In this document: positions 35,296-47,885 of the stretch, one piece after another
Layout: the number at the start of each line of letters is the position of its first letter
Position numbering within the stretch: the stretch's first letter is position 1
NCBI GenBank assembly: GCA_037013495.1
Contig: CM072806.1
Location: 20,969,501 to 21,033,500, forward strand
Source: Hippophae tibetana
Taxonomy: Eukaryota > Streptophyta > Magnoliopsida > Rosales > Elaeagnaceae
Direction: 5' to 3'
Length of the DNA stretch: 64,000 nucleotides
The notes under the pieces: model-generated
What the model saw: only the letters and a program-made list of their open reading frames with translations
Told to the model about the DNA's origin: nothing
Databases searched by the model: none
Translations under genes and position numbers: made by a program

Positions 35296-36240
35296 GATTT
35301 AATTTTTTAATTTTTCTCTTTTGCTTTGTGCTTCTCATTTAAAATAGGAAGACAAAAATATCTATTAAATTATAAAAATATAAAATAAATCAATGTTTGC
35401 TGGAAGTAGTTGGAATAACGTAAATGGAACATTTATATTTTAATATTAAAATTATTAGATTTTAAATATATGATTTTTAGTTCTGAGATCGGTTTAAAAG
35501 TTGTTATAAAACTAATCATTCTGAAAATTTAAATTATTAAAATAATTATCAAATATTTGCAATTATTTTTATACATTTAGAAATTAGTTAACCTTTTTTT
35601 CCTTCTATTTTTTTTTTATCAAAAGAAAACTCAATTAACTTGAAGTAAAAAAGTTGTTAACGAAGCACAGGAGGAGACGAATAAAAGAGGACCGTTTTCA
35701 GTAGTTAAGAGCTATTGGAATTGGATTTTGGCGTACTTGGAATGTAACTATACTGTTATTTTTGCGAGGATACCAGGTTGATCAGAAATACACATTTTAA
35801 AATAAGTTGCTGAATTTATATTAAGTTTTTAATCACATTTTATATTAAAAATTATTAAAATAAATTATTTATTTTTAATTTACCTATTGTCTTAAAGTTA
35901 TGAAGTAAAAACATATTTTATAATTGAGGGATTAAATTTACACTAAAATTAAATTTAAAAAACTTAATTGATCTTTTTCTCCGTAATTTTGTAATTAATT
36001 AGGAAATAAAATGCATTTCATATCACATTATGAATTGTGCTCTAATTCTTGAAAGCTTCTTGTATATAACTTACGTAGAATTCACATATATATTTATAAT
36101 ATATTATTTTATTTTACATAAGAAATAAAGATAAATAACCCATTATTTTTTTTATTTCAATTGATTATATATTTCATTTAATATTTTTAATTTTAAAATA
36201 AATATCTATAATTTTTTAAACTTTTACCAAAAGTTTAATA
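35161..36240. other. AT-rich spacer with third motif copy and an (AT)n tract
   Basis: CGCCGAAAAACATTTGTATG at 35221 repeats the motif from 33049-33160. An uninterrupted (AT)n run of about 32 bp occupies 35261-35292. Nothing codes. Confidence 0.6.
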
Positions 36241-37800
36241 CATCTCATTTTCTGTTTCTTGATCACTATTACCATAAGTGTTGTTTAGTATTAGTGATTT
36301 GTGATTGTACGAGAAAAAGCGTGCTCTTAAGTGTTGAATGTTCAATGTTATGTTTGTGAGTGTGTTTTATATGAGTAACTTGTGTAGTGGTGAGCTATGT
36401 GTCTATTGGTAATTATTATGATGCAACTTTTTCAAATAGTTGGTTATATGTAGTACATGTTTGTTCACATTCTGATTCACTTTATTTATCATTGGTTATT
36501 GATTGTACTATATCAGGTGGTGCTAGCTTTGGAGAAAATTCAAGTTTATGTATTGAACCAAGTTGTTGTAGATATAGTAATCGAGGGCAATAATAGACAA
36601 TTAAAACAGAGGTCTCAATTGATAGAGGTATTCATGGTTTTATTTTTGTCAAGGTTGTAATTATTTTATTTCTTAGTAAATTTGTTTGCTACCGAGTGAT
36701 TATCATATACAACTCGAGGATGTTACCACATAGGCAGGGATTTTATGTGCATTTATCTCTTTATATCTTGTATTATAAATTCTTTATTGTTTAGTTAGTA
36801 TAATCTGAGTTTAGATTGTGTATGTTTGTGTATACTAAAGTTTAAACACTAATAAGAAAATTTCTTTATTATTATTTTCTTTCTAAACATTGAATATTAT
36901 ATTTGCTTCATTAATGCCTATCTGTGATTATTTTTACCATTTCTATGATTATTTGTTAAGTGTTTATCTTTTTGTTTGTTTGCATGTTTGGGATGAGTTC
37001 TTAAGGAGTCGGTATCTACTTAACCTAATTGTGTATTGGGTCTTTGACTCCTTCAATGTTGTTATGCATAGTTTGTTTATGTATTAGTATAATCTAACTT
37101 TCTAACGTATATGTAACAAAATATTAGATGTAGAGTTTGATTAGAAAGCTTATTTGATTTATGTTATTGCATGTTTTCTTTCCTTTACTTATAAATATGC
37201 CTATTGCTTTCTATTTATTGATTTTGGTGTATTAAATTAATCTTGCTTTCTAATTAATTTATATTACTTCTACAGTTTATCTACATGTGAATTTGGTGCA
37301 AGTCTCTAAGGAGTTAGTATCCTTACCTTAGTAGTGTACCAGGTGTTGAACTCTTTATTATGGTTTGTGATATTATGTATGATTGTATATTGTGAAAGAA
37401 CAATCATCATATACTAAATATGTTCCCATATATGAGGTCTTGAAGTGATTGAAAATCTTTTATAGCTTTTTAATATGTATAACTTATTTGCATGTTGTGG
37501 GATGTTTATTATGTTTATGCATGCTACTAGCTTGGACATGAACCTATGAGGCACACTGCCAGTAGTGTGTGTACTAGAGTTTGCTCTTTCTTACTGTTGG
37601 TTATTTTTGTTGTGTATTGACTTAAGCATGTATATTGAATTAAGCATGTTGTTTTGCACTTTTGTTATGTTATTTGCTTAATTCACATTTGTGTGACCTA
37701 CTTGACCGATTTGGAATAGAGCTTGCAAAAAGATTTTATGGGTTGACGTTTTCACCCCTCATCTAGTCCCGGTTGCCTGTTTAGGTCTGAATAACAATTT
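36241..37800. other. Unidentified less AT-rich region with diverged repeats
   Basis: Base composition is more balanced than in the flanks and T/G-rich on plus, like a transcribed non-coding stretch or an unknown repeat. Reading frames are short and show no known protein. Diverged units around 37013, 37308 and 37548 share an AAGGAGT...ACTCCTT-type hairpin (the third is weak). Confidence 0.45.
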
Positions 37801-39388
37801 TTCTTTATACAATTGTTCTTATATATGGTGTTCCTATATATGAAATTCTTAATTATCATTGTAGTTCCCCTGATGTGTAGCTTTAAAAGGCATATTATTA
37901 TCGAAACATATGGGCACTCTTGAGTTTCCATGATTTTAAAAAATAGCTTTTATTCCAAAATGCTAACTCATTTGGAGTTAGATGAACTACTGCATTTATA
38001 AACTTACATTTTCATTGATATTTTATCAATCTGTAACTTATTTAGTTATTTACTCCAAATCTAGGATGAAAATGTGGACGATATCGTCACATTATTATGA
38101 TAATATATCTTTTTTATACATCTTGATATCAAAACTTAATATCCATATCTTTTAGTTAAATTATTGTAAAATTATTCAAAATGTCGTTAAAATGTTGCTT
38201 AAATATCTTTTAAATAACTTTTTTTTCGCTAAAATATCCTAGATATCATGGATATTGTCACTAATGTCGCTAAAATAATAAACAAAATATTAAAAATATA
38301 AATTTTTGATTCATTTTTCTCTTTTTCTTCTTTTTTTAACAATCATTTAAATTCATTTTTTTCTCACATTTGAATAAGAGAATATATTCTTGTTTTATTT
38401 ATAGAATATTTGATATTTAATAATTATTTTAGTCATTGCATACATGCTTTATTTTCTATTATTTTATATTAATATTATAGTATACAAATTGTATTGAAGG
38501 ATAAGGCTCATTATGTCCCATTAAATATGAGTATTTTTAAAAATAAATAAATAATTAAATTTATTTTCATATTGTTGATATTTATATATTTATAATAGTT
38601 AATAAAATTATATAGTAAAAAAATCATAAGATCAATTGTATCTAAATTAACATGCAATTTTTTCTCAAGTAAACTATGTACAATATAATAAGTAATCAAT
38701 CTCACTCTCATGCCAATAAAATTGTATAATATTCATTAATCTCACAATTATAGATCTATAATGCACCCAAGTTTGCATAGATGACAAACTAGGAAATGTT
38801 ATTCTTTTGAATATTTTTTTGAATGAATAATTATCCAATAAAAACTCTCTTTATATAATAATTATTTAATGAATAATTTATCGATTTATTATAAAATAAT
38901 TTTAATCTTAATAAATTGAATCAACTGGATTTAAAGGTCATAAAATTTATCATAAGAAAAAAATATTTAACAATAATTAAACTTTTTAAAGATTGTTTTA
39001 TTTAGGAAACTACTCAATAACCACACCATTAGTCGTCTCTTCTTTTTCGTCCAAGTTTAAAATGTTAAAAATCCATGTGGGTGAGCTAATGCTTCGTAAC
39101 TAAAGTGTATGTAATATGCATCGTGATGTACATGACAATCATGCAATTGTTTATATTTTATCATCATACAAATATCCTCTTATGGTGGGTTATTTATTGT
39201 TTCTACTGTTAGCTTTCATTTTCATTTCTTGCCATTAAAAGGCCCTTGTGTGATACTTATGACCTATTTTTGCAGTGGATCATGAATTTGTGGTGAGTAC
39301 TAATTTAAAAAAAATAAACTATGAACCTTTGGGATATTGATTTAAATTATGCTTGATATTTGATTATGAATTAAAAAGAAACTAAAAA
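37801..39388. other. AT-rich spacer, no feature found
   Basis: No coding, RNA or repeat feature could be supported here on either strand. Confidence 0.45.
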
Positions 39389-39727
39389 ATGAGAAGTTTT
39401 GTTTATTTTAGTTTTTATTTTTTTATTTTTATTTTTGTTTATTTGTTGTTATTTTTATTTTTAATTTTTACTTTGTCATTTGATTTATTTTCAGTTTTAA
39501 TTTTGTATTTTAGGATATATGGTGGTATCATTACTACAAGTCCTCACAAGACTCAAACTTGTCCACTAAGGCAACCTAAGGGGTTTAAAGGCTTGTTGTA
39601 TACACTAGATGCAACCGCACCAATTTACAAAAATAAATTAAGTCAATTTTGTTTAGTTTATTTAACTTTATTTTTAGTTTTTTATCATTTTTCTTGCTAG
39701 AGGTTAGCATGAAACTGGTTATGGTCG
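39389..39727 (+). mobile_element. Ty3 element 3' internal end fragment
   Basis: T-rich stretch then coding-like wording LLYTLDATAPIYKNKLSQF, then TTTCTTGCTAGAGGTTAGCA (39690), which is the kind of non-coding tail found just before the 3' LTR of plant Ty3 elements (TTGCTAGAGGACTAGC). It runs directly into an LTR start at 39728. Confidence 0.5.
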
Positions 39728-41345
39728 TGATGAGTGCTTGAAAATCACTAATATTATGTTATTTTATTACACTTAAATTTGATGAATAGATTTAAGTATG
39801 CATGTTTATGTGAACATTTATGCAAATCTATATGTTAGAAATCGTGGGTATTTTGTATTATATTTCTAATATTTATAACTTCAAATGTATAAACGTATCA
39901 ACACATGAAAAACAACACTTGAAGCACTCAATTTTTACCTCAAAACTTAGAAAAAGAATGCATTTACACCTAACATCAAGAACCAACCAGTGTGTGTAAG
40001 GCAAAAATTCAAGTTGAACATTTTATGCCGCTATGAAGATTTAATGTGCCATAATGAATTCCTTTTGGTATAGATATACTAGGCATGCAAAACAACTTGT
40101 GTCGTGGCATGGATTAAATGGACTGTAGTACAACCCTCTATATTTGAAATCAAGCATTTCTCAACATATCTCATGCAGTGGCATGGAAAATATGGTATGT
40201 GATGCACGTTCATTAGCAAAGCCCTTTGTGCCAGCCTTATCCTATAAATAAAAAGTTTATCTTTATGTTTTTGTACATGTTATAATATTAGAGATATTTA
40301 AGGAACACAACCATTCGAGAGTTTTTATTATTTTCAATTCTTTGTTTATAGCTTATATAAATAAGTTAGATTCATAACAATAAAGAAGCAATAATATAGA
40401 GATTTTTCAAATTAAGAAATAACAAAAAGTTATTAGAAATTAGGGATTACTTTGAAGATTAAGATCACAATTACACGCTATATACATTTAATTAGTATTG
40501 TAAATCTAATCTGTATTCTTATTCCTTTTTAGATAACTCTTTTATATTTCTTGAATTTTCTAAAATTTAATCTACTCATCATTTATTAATTTTGAGCAAG
40601 TATGACTGATTTTAATTATGAGGATTTTTTTGTTATTGTCGTGTTTATGAATATTAATTTAGGTTAATATTTTTATAAAATAAATTAAGTTTATTTCTTT
40701 ATTAAGATTTTACAAAATTTATTATTAATTAATATATTAACGACATATTTTTCATACTATATTTAAAATATGAGAGTTAGGTTTTAAAAATGTCATCTAT
40801 ATCTAATTTTGACATTTTGAATAAAAGTTTAAATTACTCACTCTACTTAAAGCATTGAATTAAAATGTTTGTTTTTTTCTTAAAAATAAAGCATAATTTA
40901 ATCTATCAATTAATGATCTCTACATAAAGAAATTAAATTATTTGATTAATAAAAAAATCTAATCTCTATCTAAAGATACTTTCGTATATAAAAGAAAAAA
41001 TCAATAACATGAATTTATATCTTTATTAATCTAATTAATTTTAGGCAATCATAGCTAACTAGATAATTATTCACATAAATTTTCCATTGATTTTTAATTG
41101 CATATTTGCCTTGATTTGTTGAATCGAACATATCTTTATTTATTTTATTATTTTATCATTAGTTTAGTATTTTCAAAATCTAAATATTTATGTTTTATTT
41201 TCATGTTTGTTTTTAAAGAGTTTGAAGAATTATTTAAAACCATGTAATTCTTCTTTAGATCAACATTGAGAGTATATTTATCGTTTATTATAAGTGATTC
41301 ATGCACTTACAAGCTTTTTATAAATTTACAAAATTTGACTAACAA
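39728..41345 (+). repeat. Ty3-type LTR, related to that at 9467-11180
   Basis: Starts TGATGAGTGCTTGAAAATCA, has CCTATAAATA near 40228 (~500 bp in), a GAATAAAAGTTTAAATTACT block (about 40820), an ATGAATTTATATCTTTATTA block (about 41009) and ends after GTGATTCATGCACTTACAAG (about 41298). Block order matches the 9.47 kb copy. It is a solo LTR or 3' LTR; no further Ty3 coding sequence follows. Confidence 0.6.
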
Positions 41346-41362
41346 TTTTTTGTGCATCATTG

Positions 41363-41503
41363 GTCATAACCTGATGTGAATGAACTGAATAAAAATTGCT
41401 CTTGAGTTAGTCATGGTTTGATGTGAATAGACTCAATACTGGCTGCTCTTGGGCTGGTCATAGTTTGATGTGAATGGACTGAATAAGGGCAATTCTCATG
41501 TTG
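41363..41503. repeat. Minisatellite, three ~47-bp units
   Basis: GTCATAACCTGATGTGAATG (41363), GTCATGGTTTGATGTGAATA (41410) and GTCATAGTTTGATGTGAATG (41457) open units of exactly 47 bp spacing. It lies just past the Ty3 LTR end. Confidence 0.88.
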
Positions 41504-42499
41504 ATATGGTCACACACAAGCTATGCTTTCTAGTCGTCCACCAAGTAAAGTATTCATATCCTAGCATCAAACACATATGAATTGTACATCTCTGTTAGAA
41601 ACGCAATGCATATTATTTAATCCTACCAAGAAATCAAATAATTCTTTAAATCTTCCTAATTGCCTCTGGAGACTAATTATTGATCAAACAATTAATGACA
41701 TGAAAATCAGATTAAATAATATAAACTTAAATAACAATCACAATGAGTTCAAAAGAATCAATTCATATGGTAAAAAATTGGGTTCATAAGATCTTTAGAC
41801 AATAAAATTTAGTCTCTACACATCTTGATCAAATTTCTAATTTCAATATAAAAAATCATGGAAATTAATAAAAGATGAAAAAAGAAATAAAATACAATCA
41901 ATCTCTTGACTTGTATTGGTTACGTCTTCAATCTCTTTGCTTTTATGTATAGTTCTTATCTATTCTTGTTCTTTTGCCTTAGCTTTCTTTATCTATCTCT
42001 TTCGCTCTCTTATCTCATACCCTTTCAATAGTGTCTAATCATATAAAAAAAATTGACCTCATTGATTTAGGAAGATTGTTAGATTTGATCCAATGAATGA
42101 GATTGATAGTTGAAAGTAAAAATAGAGTTGATATGTCAATTTTTGTTCTGCTTGATCAACTAAGACACTTTCTTGATCGATCTTAATGTTTCATCATTCA
42201 ACTCAAGATCACTATATCGATACTCAATCGATCTAACTGCCTCGTTTGATGTATACCTTTCTAGATTGATTTAACAAAGCTTGTCATTCATCATTATGGA
42301 GCCTTGAGTCCACGATCGATCAAGTTAATTCTTGATCTATCAACACGTGGCTCCATCTATCATACCTTTTGATCCATAGTTTTCACTTTTAGTGCTTTGA
42401 TTGAACCTGGATCGATCAAGTAGTCCCAAATTGTCGAATTTGCTCATTTTGGCTCTATTTGATATGTTTTCACTAACATCAACATAATTAAACATAAGA
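41504..42499. other. Unassigned spacer with a cluster of GATCGATC words
   Basis: No gene is seen. Exact GATCGATC occurs at 42175, 42314 and 42410, with AATCGATC near 42227, within a stretch rich in TTGATC. It may be a decayed LTR or other repeat, but no partner copy was found in the window. Confidence 0.4.
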
Positions 42500-45400
42500 T
42501 AGGCTTTTTTAACAATATATATCCCAAAACAAGATAAATAGCTAGCTTGAAGTAGCTAAATACACTGTTTTCTTAGACTTATCATCTTTAGTAGCTACTT
42601 TTTTATCCTAACTAAATTATGTTCTACAATGTCTCTTATAAATTTAAATTTTACATTAATGTGTTTTTATCTACTATGGAACATAGGGTGCTTGGAAAGA
42701 TGAATATGTGACTGGTTATCATAATACACCACTCTTTATGTATCTTCTATCGCAACCATGAGTTTCTTGATGATCCATTTAAGTCATAGACTCTTCTTGA
42801 CAACCTTTGTACATGCTATGAATTCTGCTTCAATGGTATACAACGCCACAACTTACAACGCCACAACTTATTGCAGATTACATTTTAGCTCATTAAATTA
42901 TCAAAGGTGAATATGTATCCAGAAAGGGACCAAATTAGTAGTCTTTTTTATACATTAAATGAATACTTGGAGGGACTTTAATATACCTCAAAATCCACTC
43001 AACTCCCAACCATTGAGGTTTACCAGGATTTGACGTGTATCTACTTAAAATACTCACTACATATGTCAAATTAGGTCATGTGCATATCATGGCAAACATT
43101 ACAAAACTAACAATCTTAGAATATGAAACTCAAGACATATTCAATTTCTTCACTAGTGTTGGGGAAATCATGCACATATAGGTTAAAATATGCAACCAAG
43201 GGAATTTAAATGGGTTTTGCATCAAGCATGGAAAATATTTTAGTACCTTTATTGAGAAAAACAAAGTGTACTAGATTTGATATTTCAAATTATATTCATG
43301 CTAGTATCTTACTAGCATTTCTTAAATCTTTCGTTTAAAACTCAAAATTCAATTTGGTTTTAAGAGAATGTATTTCAACCTTTCTTTTACTAGATATCAA
43401 CATATAGTAAAAGATAAACAAGTTTAGTGACATCAATCACTTTAAAATATACACATTATCATAAGCCTATCTATTAAAACCAGTATCAAACATGAAACCA
43501 TCAAATCTCATGTACCACTATCTAGGGGATTTATTCAAGCTATACAAAAATATTTTAAATAAGTATACAAGATTTCCTTTGACTTTTCACTAAAATCTTT
43601 AGGTTAATTCATGTAAATGTTTTCAATTCAACTTGTCATATAAAAAAGCAATTTTAACATCTATTTGTTATAAATGCATGTCATATTGTACACCTTGGTC
43701 AACATTATCCTAATTGAGGTGAACTTAACGACATATGAAAATATTTCATTATAATAAACACCTTTCTTTTGGGAAAAACTTTATCCACCTAACATAGATT
43801 TATATTTAAGTGAGTTAATATTATGTACATCCTAATTTTTCCTAAAGAGCGATCTAGAACCAACTAGTCTTACATTTTTTAGATTTCTTTACATGAATCT
43901 ATGTTTTTTTAGGGAATTTATTTACATGGCATCAGTATATGACTTAGATTCTACATCATAAATTTCAATAACAAAAGATAAAGCATAAGCATCAAGGTCC
44001 AAGTTACCATACCTAAAGTGAGGAGATATATGTCTCTTTTCCCTGTCCATAACCAACTGTTAATTTGAAATATCTATAGGATCACCTAGAGACTCTTTAA
44101 TAACGATATCATCCCTATTATGTGTAGTATTTGTTCCTTCAGGTTAAGGGATGAAAGGTGTCTCCATTTCAATCTCAGATGCATTTTCATCAAACTGAGA
44201 GTTTACACTCACCTCGACCTAAATTTGATCATTATTACTGGGTCATTTGTACCATAGATATCTTTATATACTTGTTTTTCATAAAACACAACATCCCTAT
44301 TAATAATTCATTTCTTAAGGCTTGAATTCCAAAGTTTATAACCTTTGACACCCTCAAGGTATCCTAAGAAAACACATTTCAATGATCTAAGATGAAATTT
44401 ATCTTCTCTATTGTGACAATATGCAACACAACCAAATGTCTTTAAATTCCCATAATTACTTGGATGTTTGGACCATATGTTCAGGAGTACTAAAATCTAA
44501 TACAGAGGATGGGTAGCTCTTTTGGTAACATATATGCATAAGAATGCCATGTTTCTTACAAAAAGAATCAAATGGTTCATTACAAAATTCTATGACATTA
44601 TTTATTCTAAAAAAATTAATCTTTTTTTCCAAAAAAAATTTCAACTAAGTGTTCTCAATTTTTTAAAATATCAAAGTTTTCATCTTTAGACTAAGAAATT
44701 AAACCCTATATTTTCTAGAATGATCATCTATGAATAAGAGAAAATACCTAGAACCACCTAAGGATTGAGTAAATGCATAATCCCACAAATTAGAATGAAT
44801 ATATTCTAGGTTATGCTTTGATGTATGAATACACTTACTAAACCTAACTCTGGTTTGTTTTTCTAAGACAATGTTCACAAAACCTCAAAATATTCAAAAG
44901 TTTATCTCCTAAAATACCCTACTTAAAAAAATACCATATACCTTTGTCACTAACATACCTAAACCTATTATGCCATTATAAAGCTAAATCCCCATATTGA
45001 AGAGAAGTTATGGTACCATTATCTTTACCTACACTTCCTTATAAAATGTATGACCTATTAACCTTCTTTGCCTTAAGAGCTATTAGTGATCCACTAATAA
45101 CTTTCATTATTCCCTTTTCTATTCTAATAGTATAGCCTAGCCAATTTAGGACTGCTAGTGATATTAGATTCCTTTTTAATTGGGATACATACCTCACATT
45201 TTTTAGAGTTTTTTTGGTCCCATCATCTAAACATAAATTAACTTTTTCAATCCCTTTGACCTTGCACTCATAATTATTCCTTAATAGAACTTTATGTGGA
45301 CTACATTTTTCATCAAAGATGAAGTTAATATCATTATTACTACTGGAACTCTCACCAACTTGACTTTTACCTTTTAACACAGGATAGTCACTTCTAAAGT

Positions 45401-46830
45401 GTCTCGCTTTCTTATAGTAATAACATTTAATTGACTTTCTAATTCTAGATTTTGACCTACCCTTAGACTTACCTCTACTACCTTTATTTTTTTCTATCAA
45501 ACCTATACAACCGATCATTAACATTGGATCTTTTAGTGATCTTGATTTTTAAATCCTTTGACCTTAAATTTGAAATGATCATATCAAGTGACAATTCATC
45601 TATACCATATATTATACTAGATTTAAATTTTCTATATTTTTCATGTAAAGAATCTAATAAATTGAGTTTCATCTTCAAATTTGTGGTCAATAGAAAAAGG
45701 ATCGCTAGTTAATCTTTTAAAATTATCAAGATTTTATACAAGATTTTTAGATTGGCCCATCTTGAATGTACAAACTTTATATTTCATGTGAACTTTACCA
45801 AAAAAGCTCTTCTTAAGATACAAATCATCAAGTTTAGAGATTACAAAGGAAACCATGGTTTGCTTAGATGCTTCTCTAAGTATCTTATTCAAGATATTTA
45901 AAACAAATGCAATGAAAGCTTTTTGTTTCACATTTTCTTAGTTTCTTCAGTGGCCTTATTAGGAAGGTCATCACATTTAAGACACCATGTATGTTCTCTT
46001 GAACCAATAGAGCCTTCATTTTCTTTTCTAAAGCACAAAGCCACCATAACCATATGGTACTTCGTTGTTAGAGCCATAACTCAAACCATATATTAAGTAA
46101 GAACTCTAAGTAAAACTCAAGAATGTGACTCACCTAGAAAACCTATATGGGGACTCAAAAATTGAACTTTCTTGATCAACCTAGGGTTTTCAAAATTGAG
46201 GAAGATGAAGAGACTCAAGGATCATTTTCAAACCTTAATAAACCCTGGAACAAAGAACTCACTAGGAGATGAAAAAAAGTAGTTTTGATACCATATTTGT
46301 TGGAAATCAACACTCAAACTCTGAGGAACACAAGTATATAAAATGTTTGAGAAATATAACTCTTGTGATAAACATGAAACAAGATAATCATAAAATAATT
46401 AATAGATATAACACTAATAAATTATGTGGTTTGAGTATTAATACCCTAATCCACATAAGCGAGAGAAGGACAAACCACTAAATCAATCAAAGTTACAACA
46501 ATTATAGGACTCGTTATAAATAAGTACACAAAAATTCAATAACATTCTAGGAAACCATTACACATCTCTAGACTCTAAACACACAAATTTCTCATAAGGT
46601 GTTTACACAAAGAAAACCATAAGAACATGAGAGAAGAGAAAAAGATTAAACAGTGAACGATACAACCTTAAAAAAGAGAATGAGAAGAATATATAACCTT
46701 CAGTAACAATTGTGCCATGCATCCGGCCCGTTGTCGATGAATACAATTGAGTCTCAAGCATCACAAATAGTAAGACCCACTCGAGGCATATTTGAAGTAA
46801 TGTGAAGTTACCACATTATCCCCCATCACA
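42500..46830 (-). mobile_element. Copia LTR retrotransposon, broken, with 5' LTR only
   Basis: On minus: 5' LTR 46830-46298, primer-binding-like ATATGGTATCAAAAC at 46297-46283, gag (about 45950-45490, including SLDMIISNLRSKDLKIK), zinc-knuckle-like KCYYYKKARHFRSDYP (about 45430), protease/pre-integrase wording NVRYVSQLKRNLISL (about 45190), integrase (about 44900-44340), RT remnants (about 43800-43150) and RNase H ending KHINVKFKFIRDIVEHN (about 42670-42610). No 3' LTR is recognised at the low-coordinate end. Many breaks (more than ten); old. Confidence 0.83.
46298..46830 (-). repeat. Probable 5' LTR of the 42.5-46.8 kb Copia element
   Basis: Starts TGTTGGAAATCAACAC and ends CCCCCATCACA on plus, with the primer-binding site immediately outside its low end. 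In element orientation a TATA-like TTATATATTC lies ~130 bp in (near 46700). The upper edge is inferred from the CA end. Confidence 0.6.
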
Positions 46831-47885
46831 TTTAATGACTAAAATGTATCGGTGTGCTCAGTATTCACTTTGACTTAAGTGACATAGAAAAATTACAGAC
46901 GAAAAAAAAAACAAATATAATCCAATTTAAATCCATAGACTCGGTTAAACTTTAGAATTCAGCAGTGTTGAGTAAACATTTCTATTTTTGATCCCCATAA
47001 AACGTAAACCATTGCCTAGAAAGTGACAAAGTCTAACTGATATTCATCTGTTGATACACTTATTTGTCAAAATCCTAAATTGTGTACTTGACAATTGACA
47101 TTAAATTTAGTAAAGCAAATAATTGATGTCCTACTCACAAAATATTGTAAGCACGCTTGTTCGACATAACGTCCTACGCTATTGTTTGTCAACACTCATC
47201 AATACATTTATACCACGCAAAATTTTCTTCATTAGGGAGTAAAAAGTCTTATAACAACCTGTTGCACATACTCCTCTCACGCAACCCCGTATCCTCAGGG
47301 TCTGCTTTGCACATAGCACATGTAACAGGAGTACTCTAGATTTTTCGCATATCTTATTCACTCATTCTATTTTAAGGTGATTAAATGCGCACCAATTGCC
47401 TATGGAAAGGCAATTACAGAAACATATAAAAGCATTTGCAACTAATTTTGATTAGATTCAAGGAATATAGATCAAATGACAAGCTATGATTTCATTCAAA
47501 ATATATGAATAAGCAACTCTTTATCCTTGAAGAAATGAACAATTATAATGTTGGGCCAAGTTCAACCAATTTGCAGAAACTCAAATGAAAAACAGAGAAA
47601 ACATTGTGATTTAGAAATAATCATCACCCATCAAAGTGCACATTTGTTTACATTGCCGATAGACATCTTCATAGGAAAGAATCTATCCTTAGCTAAAGAA
47701 GAAAAGAAGATATAATTATAATGTTGAATCACAAAGTATCACCCTTAAAATTTGTTGCTGCGTTGATCATTCAATACTATATTTCCTCTTCACTAGTTGA
47801 AACTGTCTTAGGACCAGGTTGGTTCTCAACAAGTCCCTGCAGCTATTTCAAGTAACATTCAAATCCCACCACTTGCACCAAACTT
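46831..47885. other. Spacer, then 3' UTR of the NOPCHAP1-like gene
   Basis: No coding feature from 46831 to about 47600. The part next to 47886 should be the 3' UTR of the minus-strand gene that ends there; its poly(A) site was not placed. Confidence 0.4.

Noticed and set aside
36387-37087. Short plus-strand frames as a cysteine-rich or membrane peptide gene
   Set aside because: Overlapping frames of similar length, no conserved motif; more likely non-coding repeat.
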